From NCBI GenBank assembly GCA_964570205.1, contig CAZMXI010000077.1:1-22004 (forward strand): a stretch of 22,004 nucleotides of DNA. The letters are read 5' to 3'. Position 1 is the stretch's first letter. The number at the start of each line of letters is the position of its first letter. Both the position numbers and the translations under genes were made by a program. Positions 1 to 6,481 of the stretch are shown in pieces. This DNA is from CAZMXI01 sp964570205 (GTDB lineage: Bacteria; Planctomycetota; Phycisphaerae; Tepidisphaerales; Tepidisphaeraceae). The notes under the pieces are model-generated. The model was given only the letters and a program-made list of their open reading frames with translations, did not search any database and was not told the DNA's origin.

Positions 1-52
1 CAACTGGCCATGATCCAGCGATACTTCAGACTACTGTTTTGAGACAGAGCCT
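1..52. other. sequence past the break of the first gene; possible insertion-sequence end
   Basis: The beta-helix gene read on the minus strand keeps its family pattern down to the residues NGIR (about position 50) and then changes to unrelated residues, with a stop at 26-28. The minus strand at the change reads ATTAG followed by GCTCTGTCTCAAAAC. A terminus of that kind beside a TTAG/CTAA tetranucleotide would suit an IS5-like element, whose usual target is YTAR. Only one end is visible and there is no transposase in the window, so this is a guess. A contig-end artefact is equally possible. Confidence 0.2.
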
Positions 53-369
53 AATGCCGTTCTGGCCATTGGCGGATATAACGTTACGCGCTTCGGGAGT
101 GGTTCCACCGATCGTCGTATTGCATCCTTCGAGATACACCCCGCTGCCTGAGTTGCCCAAGGGTGCGGTGCCGGTGGCATCCGTCCCGATCAAGTTGCCT
201 TGGATGATCCCTTCCGAATAGACCATGACCCCGTTGTTACCGTTCCCAGAGATCACGTTTGCGATCACACGGTTGTCTCCGCTGATCCGAATGCCGTCGG
301 CATCGTTACCGAGAGCAGCCCGGCCATCTGCCGTCGTACCGATGTAGTTCCCCTGAATAGTGTTTCCTG
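26..369 (-). CDS. C-terminal segment of frameshifted LEPR-XLL beta-helix protein
   Basis: This is the continuation, in another frame, of the gene starting at 993. Read from just past the C tract, the minus strand gives GNTIQGNYIGTTADG, then NVISGNGNNG, IIQGNLIGTDATGTAPLGN, NTTIGG and EARNVISANGQNGIR. This is the repeating pattern (NVISGN, IQGNxIGTDxTGxxxLGN, NTIGG) of right-handed parallel beta-helix repeats in large secreted bacterial proteins, and it matches the repeats before the frameshift (VQGNYIGIGADG, NNTIGG). The frame ends at a stop at 26-28 after off-pattern residues, so the natural C-terminus is missing. It is not an independent gene: its first methionine (268) lies inside a repeat and has no ribosome binding site. 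Confidence 0.75.
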
Positions 370-993
370 CCCCCCCCCCGACGAAACAACATTCCGATGT
401 TCGGGCAACGGTCCACCGATCGTATTGTTGTTCCCTCCGATCCAGATCCCCTCGCGACTATTTCCAAGCGAGGAGGTTCCGTCAGCACCGATGCCGATGT
501 AGTTGCCCTGGACGAGATTGGCGTTTCCGCTGATCCAGATGCCCCCGCTGCTCGATCTGTTAATGACCAAACCGCGGACCAAGCAATTATCGGCATAGAT
601 GCTGAGGCCACGCCCGGTGATTTCGACGATGGGCATTCCTGCATAACCGGGTTGAGTTGCGCCGTCGATACTGACCGGCGCCTCGATGCTTGGGAAGGCG
701 GTCACCATACTGATGGTGTAAGGACCGGGACCGGGGATGTCGAACTCAATCGAGTCTGGGACTGCGTCCGAATTGGCTGCCGTGATTGCGGCGCGCAAAG
801 ACCCAGGTCCGGAGTCAGCGGTGTTCGTGACCACGATCGTGGACAGCAAAGTTCTCTTCTCCAGCCCCTCGGCCAGATACCTCGATGCTCTCGCAACCGC
901 CCTGCCCAGCTTGCCCTGGACCTGTCGTGCCAGAAGCCGGTGCGTGGAGTGCCCAAAGCCCCATCCCGATGCAGTCCATTTCGCAGAACCCAT
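265..993 (-). CDS. LEPR-XLL/CSLREA secreted beta-helix protein, N-terminal segment
   Basis: This is the start of a large extracellular protein of planctomycete type. The start at 993 is supported by GGAGG five bases upstream on the minus strand. About 50 residues in, LEKRTLLS matches the planctomycete LEPR-XLL signature found near the N-terminus of exported proteins. Directly after it, IVVTNTADSGPGSLRAAITAAN is a CSLREA-type segment, the usual cap before a parallel beta-helix. Beta-helix repeats follow (LVQGNYIG, NNTIGG, EHRNVV). The true frame is lost at the C tract 370-379, so residues coded from about 369 down to 265 in this frame are frameshift product; the real continuation is the segment 26-369. 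It shares its leader block with the LEPR-XLL gene at 15205. The function is probably surface or matrix binding; no catalytic motif is seen. Confidence 0.8.
   Translation of the reverse strand: MGSAKWTASGWGFGHSTHRLLARQVQGKLGRAVARASRYLAEGLEKRTLLSTIVVTNTADSGPGSLRAAITAANSDAVPDSIEFDIPGPGPYTISMVTAFPSIEAPVSIDGATQPGYAGMPIVEITGRGLSIYADNCLVRGLVINRSSSGGIWISGNANLVQGNYIGIGADGTSSLGNSREGIWIGGNNNTIGGPLPEHRNVVSSGGGQETLFRGTTSVRRQMAGLLSVTMPTAFGSAETTV
370..379. repeat. ten-base C homopolymer inside a coding region
   Basis: There are ten consecutive C on the plus strand, which read as ten G in the minus-strand gene. The protein frame is right before the tract (HRNVVSS) and wrong after it; the correct continuation lies in a different frame. 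Eight or eleven G would restore one reading frame, ten do not. It is either a length error of sequencing or assembly, or a slippable contingency tract. Confidence 0.9.
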
Positions 994-1033
994 AACCGCC
1001 TCCGAATTGCCCTCATTTCTCGGCCGACACGAT

Positions 1034-1125
1034 CATCCACAGCCAGATCTGCCCATCCAATCCCGAGATCCCGGCCACCCAGAGCCGCTTGCGGATTGGA
1101 CAACAACAATCCTGCGCAAGTATAC
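1034..1125 (-). promoter_or_regulatory. conserved promoter/leader block upstream of the first LEPR-XLL gene
   Basis: Reading the minus strand towards the gene: a -10-like TATACT (plus 1119-1124) in the context GTATACTTG; a perfect 8-bp stem, TCCAATCC (1093-1100) with GGATTGGA (1056-1063); then TGGATGGGCA (1050-1059), eight bases, and TGTGGATG (1034-1041). The same ordered elements stand upstream of the LEPR-XLL gene at 15205. Their recurrence with the same 8-base spacing suggests a shared promoter and leader RNA. No known riboswitch class is recognised. Confidence 0.5.
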
Positions 1126-1477
1126 AGGAAATCGCCCCTCAAGCGAGAATTGTCCGGCCATCCGGCCGCAGCCGGCAGCGCATACCGCATCTTTTTAGAC
1201 CCAATTAAAGCGTACCTTTCATATCCCAAACCAAAATCATATTTCTATACGAACATTTCCCCTCCCCAAACGTACTAATACTCAGAAACACCCCGCTCGC
1301 CATCCTGCACCGCGTTGGTGCGACTTGGCTGGCGGCCAACGAAAAGGGCGGCCCCATGCTCCTCACCACCCGCACCAAGCCAATACGAATTCCCCCGCCA
1401 CGCATCACCTGCCATGCCTTCGCTCCTCCCTGTCCCCCGCCACGGAACCTCTGGTACACTACCTCGGAGGTGCCTCC
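1126..1477. other. intergenic region with AT-rich island
   Basis: No gene is supported here. Positions about 1190-1290 are strikingly AT-rich for this window and probably hold promoter DNA for the divergent genes on either side, but I cannot fix -35/-10 pairs with confidence. The last bases contain CGGAGG, the ribosome binding site of the gene at 1478. Confidence 0.5.
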
Positions 1478-2599
1478 ATGCCCCGTCTAGTCGTCTGCCT
1501 CCTGTTCCTCGTCGCTTCCCTAGCCCCGGCCGCCGAAGACCCGGCCGCGCCCAGAGTCGCCATATTCCCCCTCGCCGGCGATGCCCCACAGGAACTGCGC
1601 GACCGCGCTGGCTTCTCTCTCCGCCAGAAACTCGACCGCACGAAAAAGTACGACGTCATCGACGCACCCAAGATGCTCGATGTGGCTGCCGAATCCGATG
1701 CACCCATCGCCTTCGCCACCGTCGCCGACTCCGTCACAAAGCTCAATCGCTTCGTCGAGGCCGACATCCTCATCTGGGGTGAAATCGCCCGCACCGCCGG
1801 CCGCGATGAGCTTCGACTGAAAATCCTCGACCTGCGCGAGAAGGATGCCAAGCCTCGCCAGATCAAAGAACCCCTCGCCACCCCCACCGACCTGCGCTTC
1901 GCCACCGAACGAATCCTCGAGACCATGCCCGGTGTCGCCCCCTTCCAGCACGTGCCCGAAGAAGGCGACATCAGGATCGATCCGGAAGCCGATGAACTAT
2001 GGAAAAAGAATCCGAACCTCGTCTTTAACCCCGGTTTCGACGAGCCCAAGGGCTGGATGGCGATCTACCAGGCCGAGAAGTACCGGCTGCCCATCAGCGC
2101 AAAGCCCCCGGCCATCGACAAGGTCGCCATTTACAGGCTCGCCGAGGCCGGCAAGACCAACAACGTCCTGGCCATGAACCCTTCTCGCTACTGCGCTGAG
2201 AACAACGGCATGGCGTGCCTCTCCGACTCCATCGAGATCGCCCCCGGCGCCCGCTACCGTCTGAGCTTCCGATACAAGAGCGATGGCCCGACGCTGCACG
2301 TGTTCGTCAAGGGCTACACGTGGGACAGGAACATCAAGGATGAACGGGTAGAGCGCGAAATCTACCGCCGCCAGGTCCCCCCCACCGGCCACACCAAGGG
2401 CCAGTGGGTGACGATCGTCGATGAACTCAATCCCCAGCACCGCGCCCTGCCGGTGCAGACGCTGCGGGTGGACCTGTACGCCTACCTGCACCCCGGCTCG
2501 GTGATGTTTGACGACATTACCTTGAAACTCGTCGGCCAGCAGAACCGCAAGGCGGAGGATGAAGCCCTGGACAAGCCGCTTGCTCGCCCGAAGCGATAG
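1478..2599 (+). CDS. secreted CsgG/TolB-like domain protein with C-terminal jelly-roll domain
   Basis: The start is set at 1478 because GGAGG lies seven bases upstream and a signal peptide (MPRLVVCLLFLVASLAPAA) follows at once; the frame is open further upstream without such signals. The protein has 373 residues. Residues about 25-150 (PRVAIFPLAGD, LRQKLDRTKKYDVIDAPKM, ADILIWGEIAR, LRLKILDLREKD) follow the pattern of periplasmic CsgG/LpoB/TolB-N-like domains: a VAIFPL strand, a helix, YDVID, then ADxxxxGE. Residues about 175-365 (NPGFDEPKGW, APGARYRLSFRYKSDG, VMFDDITLKLVG) look like a carbohydrate-binding CBM4/9-type jelly roll. It is probably periplasmic or secreted and glycan-associated, with no catalytic residues recognised. 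It converges on the next gene with seven bases between the stop codons. Confidence 0.75.
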   Translation: MPRLVVCLLFLVASLAPAAEDPAAPRVAIFPLAGDAPQELRDRAGFSLRQKLDRTKKYDVIDAPKMLDVAAESDAPIAFATVADSVTKLNRFVEADILIWGEIARTAGRDELRLKILDLREKDAKPRQIKEPLATPTDLRFATERILETMPGVAPFQHVPEEGDIRIDPEADELWKKNPNLVFNPGFDEPKGWMAIYQAEKYRLPISAKPPAIDKVAIYRLAEAGKTNNVLAMNPSRYCAENNGMACLSDSIEIAPGARYRLSFRYKSDGPTLHVFVKGYTWDRNIKDERVEREIYRRQVPPTGHTKGQWVTIVDELNPQHRALPVQTLRVDLYAYLHPGSVMFDDITLKLVGQQNRKAEDEALDKPLARPKR

Positions 2600-2606
2600 C
2601 CAGCCT

Positions 2607-4166
2607 TCACCGGCAATACCGGGCAAATTCCTCGATGCCGTCGTACTGATTCCGCCAGGTCGTGTACATCGCCCCGACCACGCCCTCGACCTTGCCGGCC
2701 GAGGCCAGCCACTCTTTCACTTGCGCGGGCTTGCTGTCGTAATACCCGGCGACGATCTGGCGATGGCCGCGATCGGCGAAGAACTTGAGGGATTGATCCC
2801 GCTTGCCGAAGTTCCAGTTGATGATGACCACACCCTTGTCCAGTCCTTCCCATGAGCCGGCCAGGTCGCCCCGAACCAGGTAATAATCCTTCACCGCGTT
2901 GTGATGGGGGTCGAGCATGTCGCTCCAGACGTACACATCGCTGCCCTTGAGCAGACCAGTGCAGAACCGCACATTTTCCGCCAGGATCTGCCCCGCATCC
3001 AGATTCCGCCGCACGCAGGATTCATCCCAGCCCATCGTCCGGATTTCATCATGCGACATCATCAACCCCTTGGGCTGCCACGCCGCTCGAACGAGCTTCG
3101 CCTCCTCCTCCAGAAGCTTCAGTGTCTTGGGCTCGCATGGGCAAGCGCTCACCTGGCCGTCGTAGATGATGGCCGGGTGATACCACGACACTCGCAGCTT
3201 CGTCCCGTCGGGCAGTTTCGTCCGGATGGCCGGCGGCTCGTGCCAGACTTCGTAGCTGCCCTTCCATGGTGTATTGCCCAGGCGCGGGTCGCGGATCGGC
3301 TCGTAATCCGTCCCCTCGGCGTATCCCTCAACCACCACCGGCGCGCCCGGCCGGCGCAGGACGTTTGTCAGGCCGGCTTCCTCGATACTCCAGTCCTTCC
3401 ATTGCAGCGTGCCCTTGGCCGAGCCCCAGACGCCAAAGTAGACATTCACCGTCTGATGATCCAGCGAATTGAAGACGATGTGATGCTCGCGCCAATCCTG
3501 CGTGCCTTTTACGCCCAGGTTGGTGTATTGGAGGCTGCCCTTGTCGCCAATGGCGGCCACCCGTGGCTCGCCGGTGAAGCCATCCGTCCGGACCATCACG
3601 CTGACGTGATAGCACCGGAACGGCGAGACATTGAGCTTGTAGGTAAATCGCGCATTGCCGGCCGGGTCGCGCACCGTGGCGGTTCCGCCGTCGATCTGGA
3701 CATTCTGATCCTTCCAGTCGGGCTTGGGGTTGAACGCCACTGGCGGATCGGCGACGAGCCTCGCCTCGCCGTTTTTCACAACGAAGAAGGCGCGTTTCAC
3801 CGGCAGCCCCTCGGCCAGGTTCGGGTCATGCCAGAGCATGGCGTTGCTGTAGCCGATATGAAACACCGCCGGGACGACTTGGAGGTTCAGTTCGGTCGCG
3901 AGCTTACGGACGCGCTGCACATTGGCCTGGTAGACGTTTTCCATCCCGCCCAGGTCATCGAGCTTGGCCATTTTCGAGTCGGCCAGCAGCACGTGCGTAT
4001 ACCCGGCCTTGGCCGCCCGCCGCCAGATTGGCTCCAGCCGATCGACATTGGCGTTGACCTGGAGATTGGTCGAGTAGTACAGCCACAACTGCTCAACCTG
4101 AGCCGAGTGCGCTGGAGAACAGACCGACAGGGCGAGAAGTACGAGCGCACATGTGCGGTTGGACAT
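2607..4166 (-). CDS. secreted TIM-barrel glycoside-hydrolase-like protein
   Basis: 519 residues, with a signal peptide ending near AHS (about residue 22). The start at 4166 has GGAGG seven bases upstream. The barrel begins at once (LWLYYSTN, AAKAGYTHVLLADSKM, VVPAVFHIGYSNAMLW). It is interrupted at about residues 125-270 by a beta-rich jelly-roll-like stretch (YHVSVMVRTDGF, REHHIVFNS, VNVYFGVWGSAKGTLQWKD) and resumes with LRVSWYHPAIIYDG, the acidic motif MMSHDEIRTMGW (HDE near 372-374), YVWSDMLDPHHNA and VGAMYTTWRNQYDG. An HDE near the end of a barrel strand and a later WSDM resemble GH20-like hexosaminidases, but the family assignment is inferred. The gene follows the radical SAM gene by 30 bases on the same strand, so the two may be cotranscribed. 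Confidence 0.65.
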   Translation of the reverse strand: MSNRTCALVLLALSVCSPAHSAQVEQLWLYYSTNLQVNANVDRLEPIWRRAAKAGYTHVLLADSKMAKLDDLGGMENVYQANVQRVRKLATELNLQVVPAVFHIGYSNAMLWHDPNLAEGLPVKRAFFVVKNGEARLVADPPVAFNPKPDWKDQNVQIDGGTATVRDPAGNARFTYKLNVSPFRCYHVSVMVRTDGFTGEPRVAAIGDKGSLQYTNLGVKGTQDWREHHIVFNSLDHQTVNVYFGVWGSAKGTLQWKDWSIEEAGLTNVLRRPGAPVVVEGYAEGTDYEPIRDPRLGNTPWKGSYEVWHEPPAIRTKLPDGTKLRVSWYHPAIIYDGQVSACPCEPKTLKLLEEEAKLVRAAWQPKGLMMSHDEIRTMGWDESCVRRNLDAGQILAENVRFCTGLLKGSDVYVWSDMLDPHHNAVKDYYLVRGDLAGSWEGLDKGVVIINWNFGKRDQSLKFFADRGHRQIVAGYYDSKPAQVKEWLASAGKVEGVVGAMYTTWRNQYDGIEEFARYCR

Positions 4167-4196
4167 TCCATCTCCTCCAAGGACGGACAGGAGCCA

Positions 4197-5717
4197 TCAC
4201 AGCTCTCGATGCCGAGCCTGGCGAGTCAGGCCCGTGGGCAGGCGCGGCCTGAAGGCCATCGTACCGGCCACTTGGCCGCGAAGAAACCCGGGCACATCCT
4301 TCCGGCCGTTGCGCTGGTAATCGGCCCACATGGCGTCGGCGACCGCCTTCGGGTCGCGTGCGCATTCCCGGGTCAGGTATTGCCAGATCAATTCCGCCAG
4401 AACGTGCAGCGCAATCCCGTGCGTCCGCGATGTGCGCTCATACAACCAGTTGGAGAACCGCAGGAAGGACCAGAACGGCGAATCGCTCTTCCACAGCATC
4501 CGGGTGGTTGCGGCGAAATTGCCGCTGTTGGCGACGATGTCCCAGTAGCGCGCCATCCGGCGGATGCGCTGCATCGTGGGAAAGTCGATCAGGCGGTTCT
4601 GGAGGATCTCGTAGGGCGGATGGGGGCTGTAGACCATGCCCCAGGTCTGGTCGTGTCGCGCGATGGGCGCGCCGCGCAGGCGCTTGAGGATGCCCAGTTG
4701 AATTTCCTGCGGGCGCAGGCCGACCAGCCGATCAAAGCCGGCCGCGAAACTGGGCAGATCCTCGCCCGGCAGGCCCGCGATCAGGTCGGCATGCACATGC
4801 ACGCCCGTGTGCTCGCGCAGGAATCGCAGGTTTTCCTCGACGCGGGCATTATCCTGCCGGCGGCTGATCAACTCGGCCACATCCGGGTTGAACGTCTGCA
4901 CGCCCACCTCGAATTGCAGCGATCCGGCCGGGAAGCGTTCGATCAGCTCGCGCAGGGTCTCGGGCAGGCGATCGGGGATCATTTCGAAGTGCAGAAACAA
5001 ACCGGGCGTGTATCGTTCAAGGAAGAAACTCAGGATTGCCATCCCGATGTTCAGGTTCAGATTGAACGTGCGATCGACGAACTTGAAATGCCGCACGCCG
5101 CGGTCGAGCAGCGACTGCATGGCCGGCAGGAACCGCTCCAGCGGCACATTGCGCACCTGAACATCCAGCGATGACAGGCAGAACTCGCACCGGAACGGGC
5201 AGCCGCGGGACGCCTCGACATACACGATGCGGTGGGCGATATCCTTGCTGTCGTACAGGTCATAGGGCAGCGTGAGCCGATCGAAATCCGGCGGTTCGGC
5301 GGCGATGAGCTTCTGCGCTGGCGGGCGGCCGGCAAAGACCCGCCCACACAACTCGGCGAAGGCGAGATCACCCTCGCCCGCGATCACATAGTCGGCATAT
5401 CGCGTGATCTCCTGCTGATCGGTCTCGTGGCTGACTTCGGGCCCGCCGAGAACAAGCACCAGATCCGGCCGAAGCCGTTTGAGAATGGCCGCCAGTTCGG
5501 TGGATGGGCCGGCGTTCCAGATGTGGATGCCCAGGCCGACGATCCGGGGGTTTTGGGCCAGGATCGCCTCGGCGATGTCGATCGGCCGCTGCGCGATTTC
5601 GAACTCCAGAATGGTCGCCCGCTCCCTGAGTTCCCCCAGGTTCGCCAGCAGACAGCGCAGCCCGAAGGCGGCGTGGATGTACTTGGCGTTGAGGGTGGCC
5701 AGGACGATCTCGGACAT
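4197..5717 (-). CDS. B12-binding/DUF4080 radical SAM protein
   Basis: 506 residues from 5717. Upstream in-frame codons exist but encode repeat-derived sequence, while the family typically starts with a short stretch followed by NAKYIH, as here (MSEIVLATLNAKYIHAAFGL). Residues 1-140 form a cobalamin-binding-like Rossmann domain (RIVGLGIHIWNAG, LVLVLGGPEVS, YVIAGEGD); the canonical DxHxxG is not visible. The radical SAM core follows, with cluster motif CPFRCEFC (C173, C177, C180), then FEVGVQTFN and GLPGED, and a C-terminal DUF4080-like region. It should bind a 4Fe-4S cluster and S-adenosylmethionine; the substrate is unknown for this group. No Shine-Dalgarno sequence is evident. It lies directly upstream of the glycosidase-like gene on the same strand. 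Confidence 0.85.
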   Translation of the reverse strand: MSEIVLATLNAKYIHAAFGLRCLLANLGELRERATILEFEIAQRPIDIAEAILAQNPRIVGLGIHIWNAGPSTELAAILKRLRPDLVLVLGGPEVSHETDQQEITRYADYVIAGEGDLAFAELCGRVFAGRPPAQKLIAAEPPDFDRLTLPYDLYDSKDIAHRIVYVEASRGCPFRCEFCLSSLDVQVRNVPLERFLPAMQSLLDRGVRHFKFVDRTFNLNLNIGMAILSFFLERYTPGLFLHFEMIPDRLPETLRELIERFPAGSLQFEVGVQTFNPDVAELISRRQDNARVEENLRFLREHTGVHVHADLIAGLPGEDLPSFAAGFDRLVGLRPQEIQLGILKRLRGAPIARHDQTWGMVYSPHPPYEILQNRLIDFPTMQRIRRMARYWDIVANSGNFAATTRMLWKSDSPFWSFLRFSNWLYERTSRTHGIALHVLAELIWQYLTRECARDPKAVADAMWADYQRNGRKDVPGFLRGQVAGTMAFRPRLPTGLTRQARHREL

Positions 5718-6481
5718 CGAGGAGATTCTATCCAAACGACCCTGCCGCGCAAGGGTGGCGCGACGGTGTCGTGGGTTCGTTTGGTCATCCTGCGCGAGGG
5801 GGTGGAGGGGGAGAAAGTGCGTTCTTGATAGCGCCATAGGGGTATTGCCCTGGGTTCGCTTGGGTTCGTTCTGCGGTTGGTCAGTGGTCAGTTGCCAGCG
5901 GTCAGTGGTGAAAGGCATGGGCCCTCCTTTTTTTGGTTGTACTGAGCCGGCCGGTCATGCCGCACTTGGCAGGTGCGGGATGGCGGGCGGGTCGCTGTTC
6001 CACTGATACTACGCTTGAGTTCGGGTTTTGTTTACTGTTTTGAGGATTTTTTTCTGGCGGGGTGGGAAGGAGGGTCGTCCGTTGGGCGACCGGGCGGGAA
6101 AGCCCCGCCCCTACGTCCATCCGGCGCGGGTATAGAACAGGCCTGTGCCGACTGCACAGCCCGCCTGGCGGTGTTGTGGGAACGGATTGGCCGGGCCGGG
6201 ATGTACAGGAAATGCACGGGCATGGGCATCCGCCGATAGGCATGCCGCTCATTTGGCCTTTTGGTGGGGCAGGACAGCCCCGCGCGCTCATGTTCCACAG
6301 AGGCGGCCTCCCTGGAGCACGGCCACGCAGCCGGTGGAGTTGGTGCGCAAAGAAGAGCTTCTGGCGGCTGCGGTGGCCATGGCACCGGCGCTTGGGGCTG
6401 GCCGAACGCGGAGAGGCTGTACGGCCTGAAGGCCGCACTACGAACGGGCGGGGAGAAGCCGGACCTACGGGATGGGCGGCG
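5718..6481. other. 760-base noncoding, repeat-rich intergenic region
   Basis: No coding region is supported: the frames open here have no domain, no ribosome binding site, and unlikely composition. It holds several short repeats. TGGGTTCG occurs at 5772, 5851 and 5861, and GGTCAGT at 5879, 5886 and 5900. Stem-loops lie at 5960-5978 (CCGCAC/GTGCGG), 6073-6091 (GGTCG/CGACC), 6092-6110 (GGGCGGG/CCCGCCC) and 6422-6435 (CGGCCT/AGGCCG). Such G/C-rich palindromes look like dispersed intergenic repeats. Confidence 0.6.
5772..5906. repeat. short-unit intergenic repeats (TGGGTTCG and GGTCAGT)
   Basis: TGGGTTCG is present three times (5772, 5851, 5861); the last two copies are adjacent ten-base units. 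GGTCAGT is present three times (5879-5885, 5886-5892, 5900-5906). From memory, motifs of this kind recur between genes in planctomycete and some other bacterial genomes and give rise to spurious ORFs containing NEPKRTQ; I could not check this. Confidence 0.5.

Noticed and set aside
1452..1460. Extended -10-like TGGTACACT before the gene at 1478
   Set aside because: Transcription from it would start within the ribosome binding site, leaving an implausible leader.
2901..5174. Long plus-strand open frame (757 codons) opposite the glycosidase-like and radical SAM genes
   Set aside because: It lies wholly on the complement of two genes with clear motifs, has no domain or ribosome binding site, and is a normal by-product of high GC third positions.
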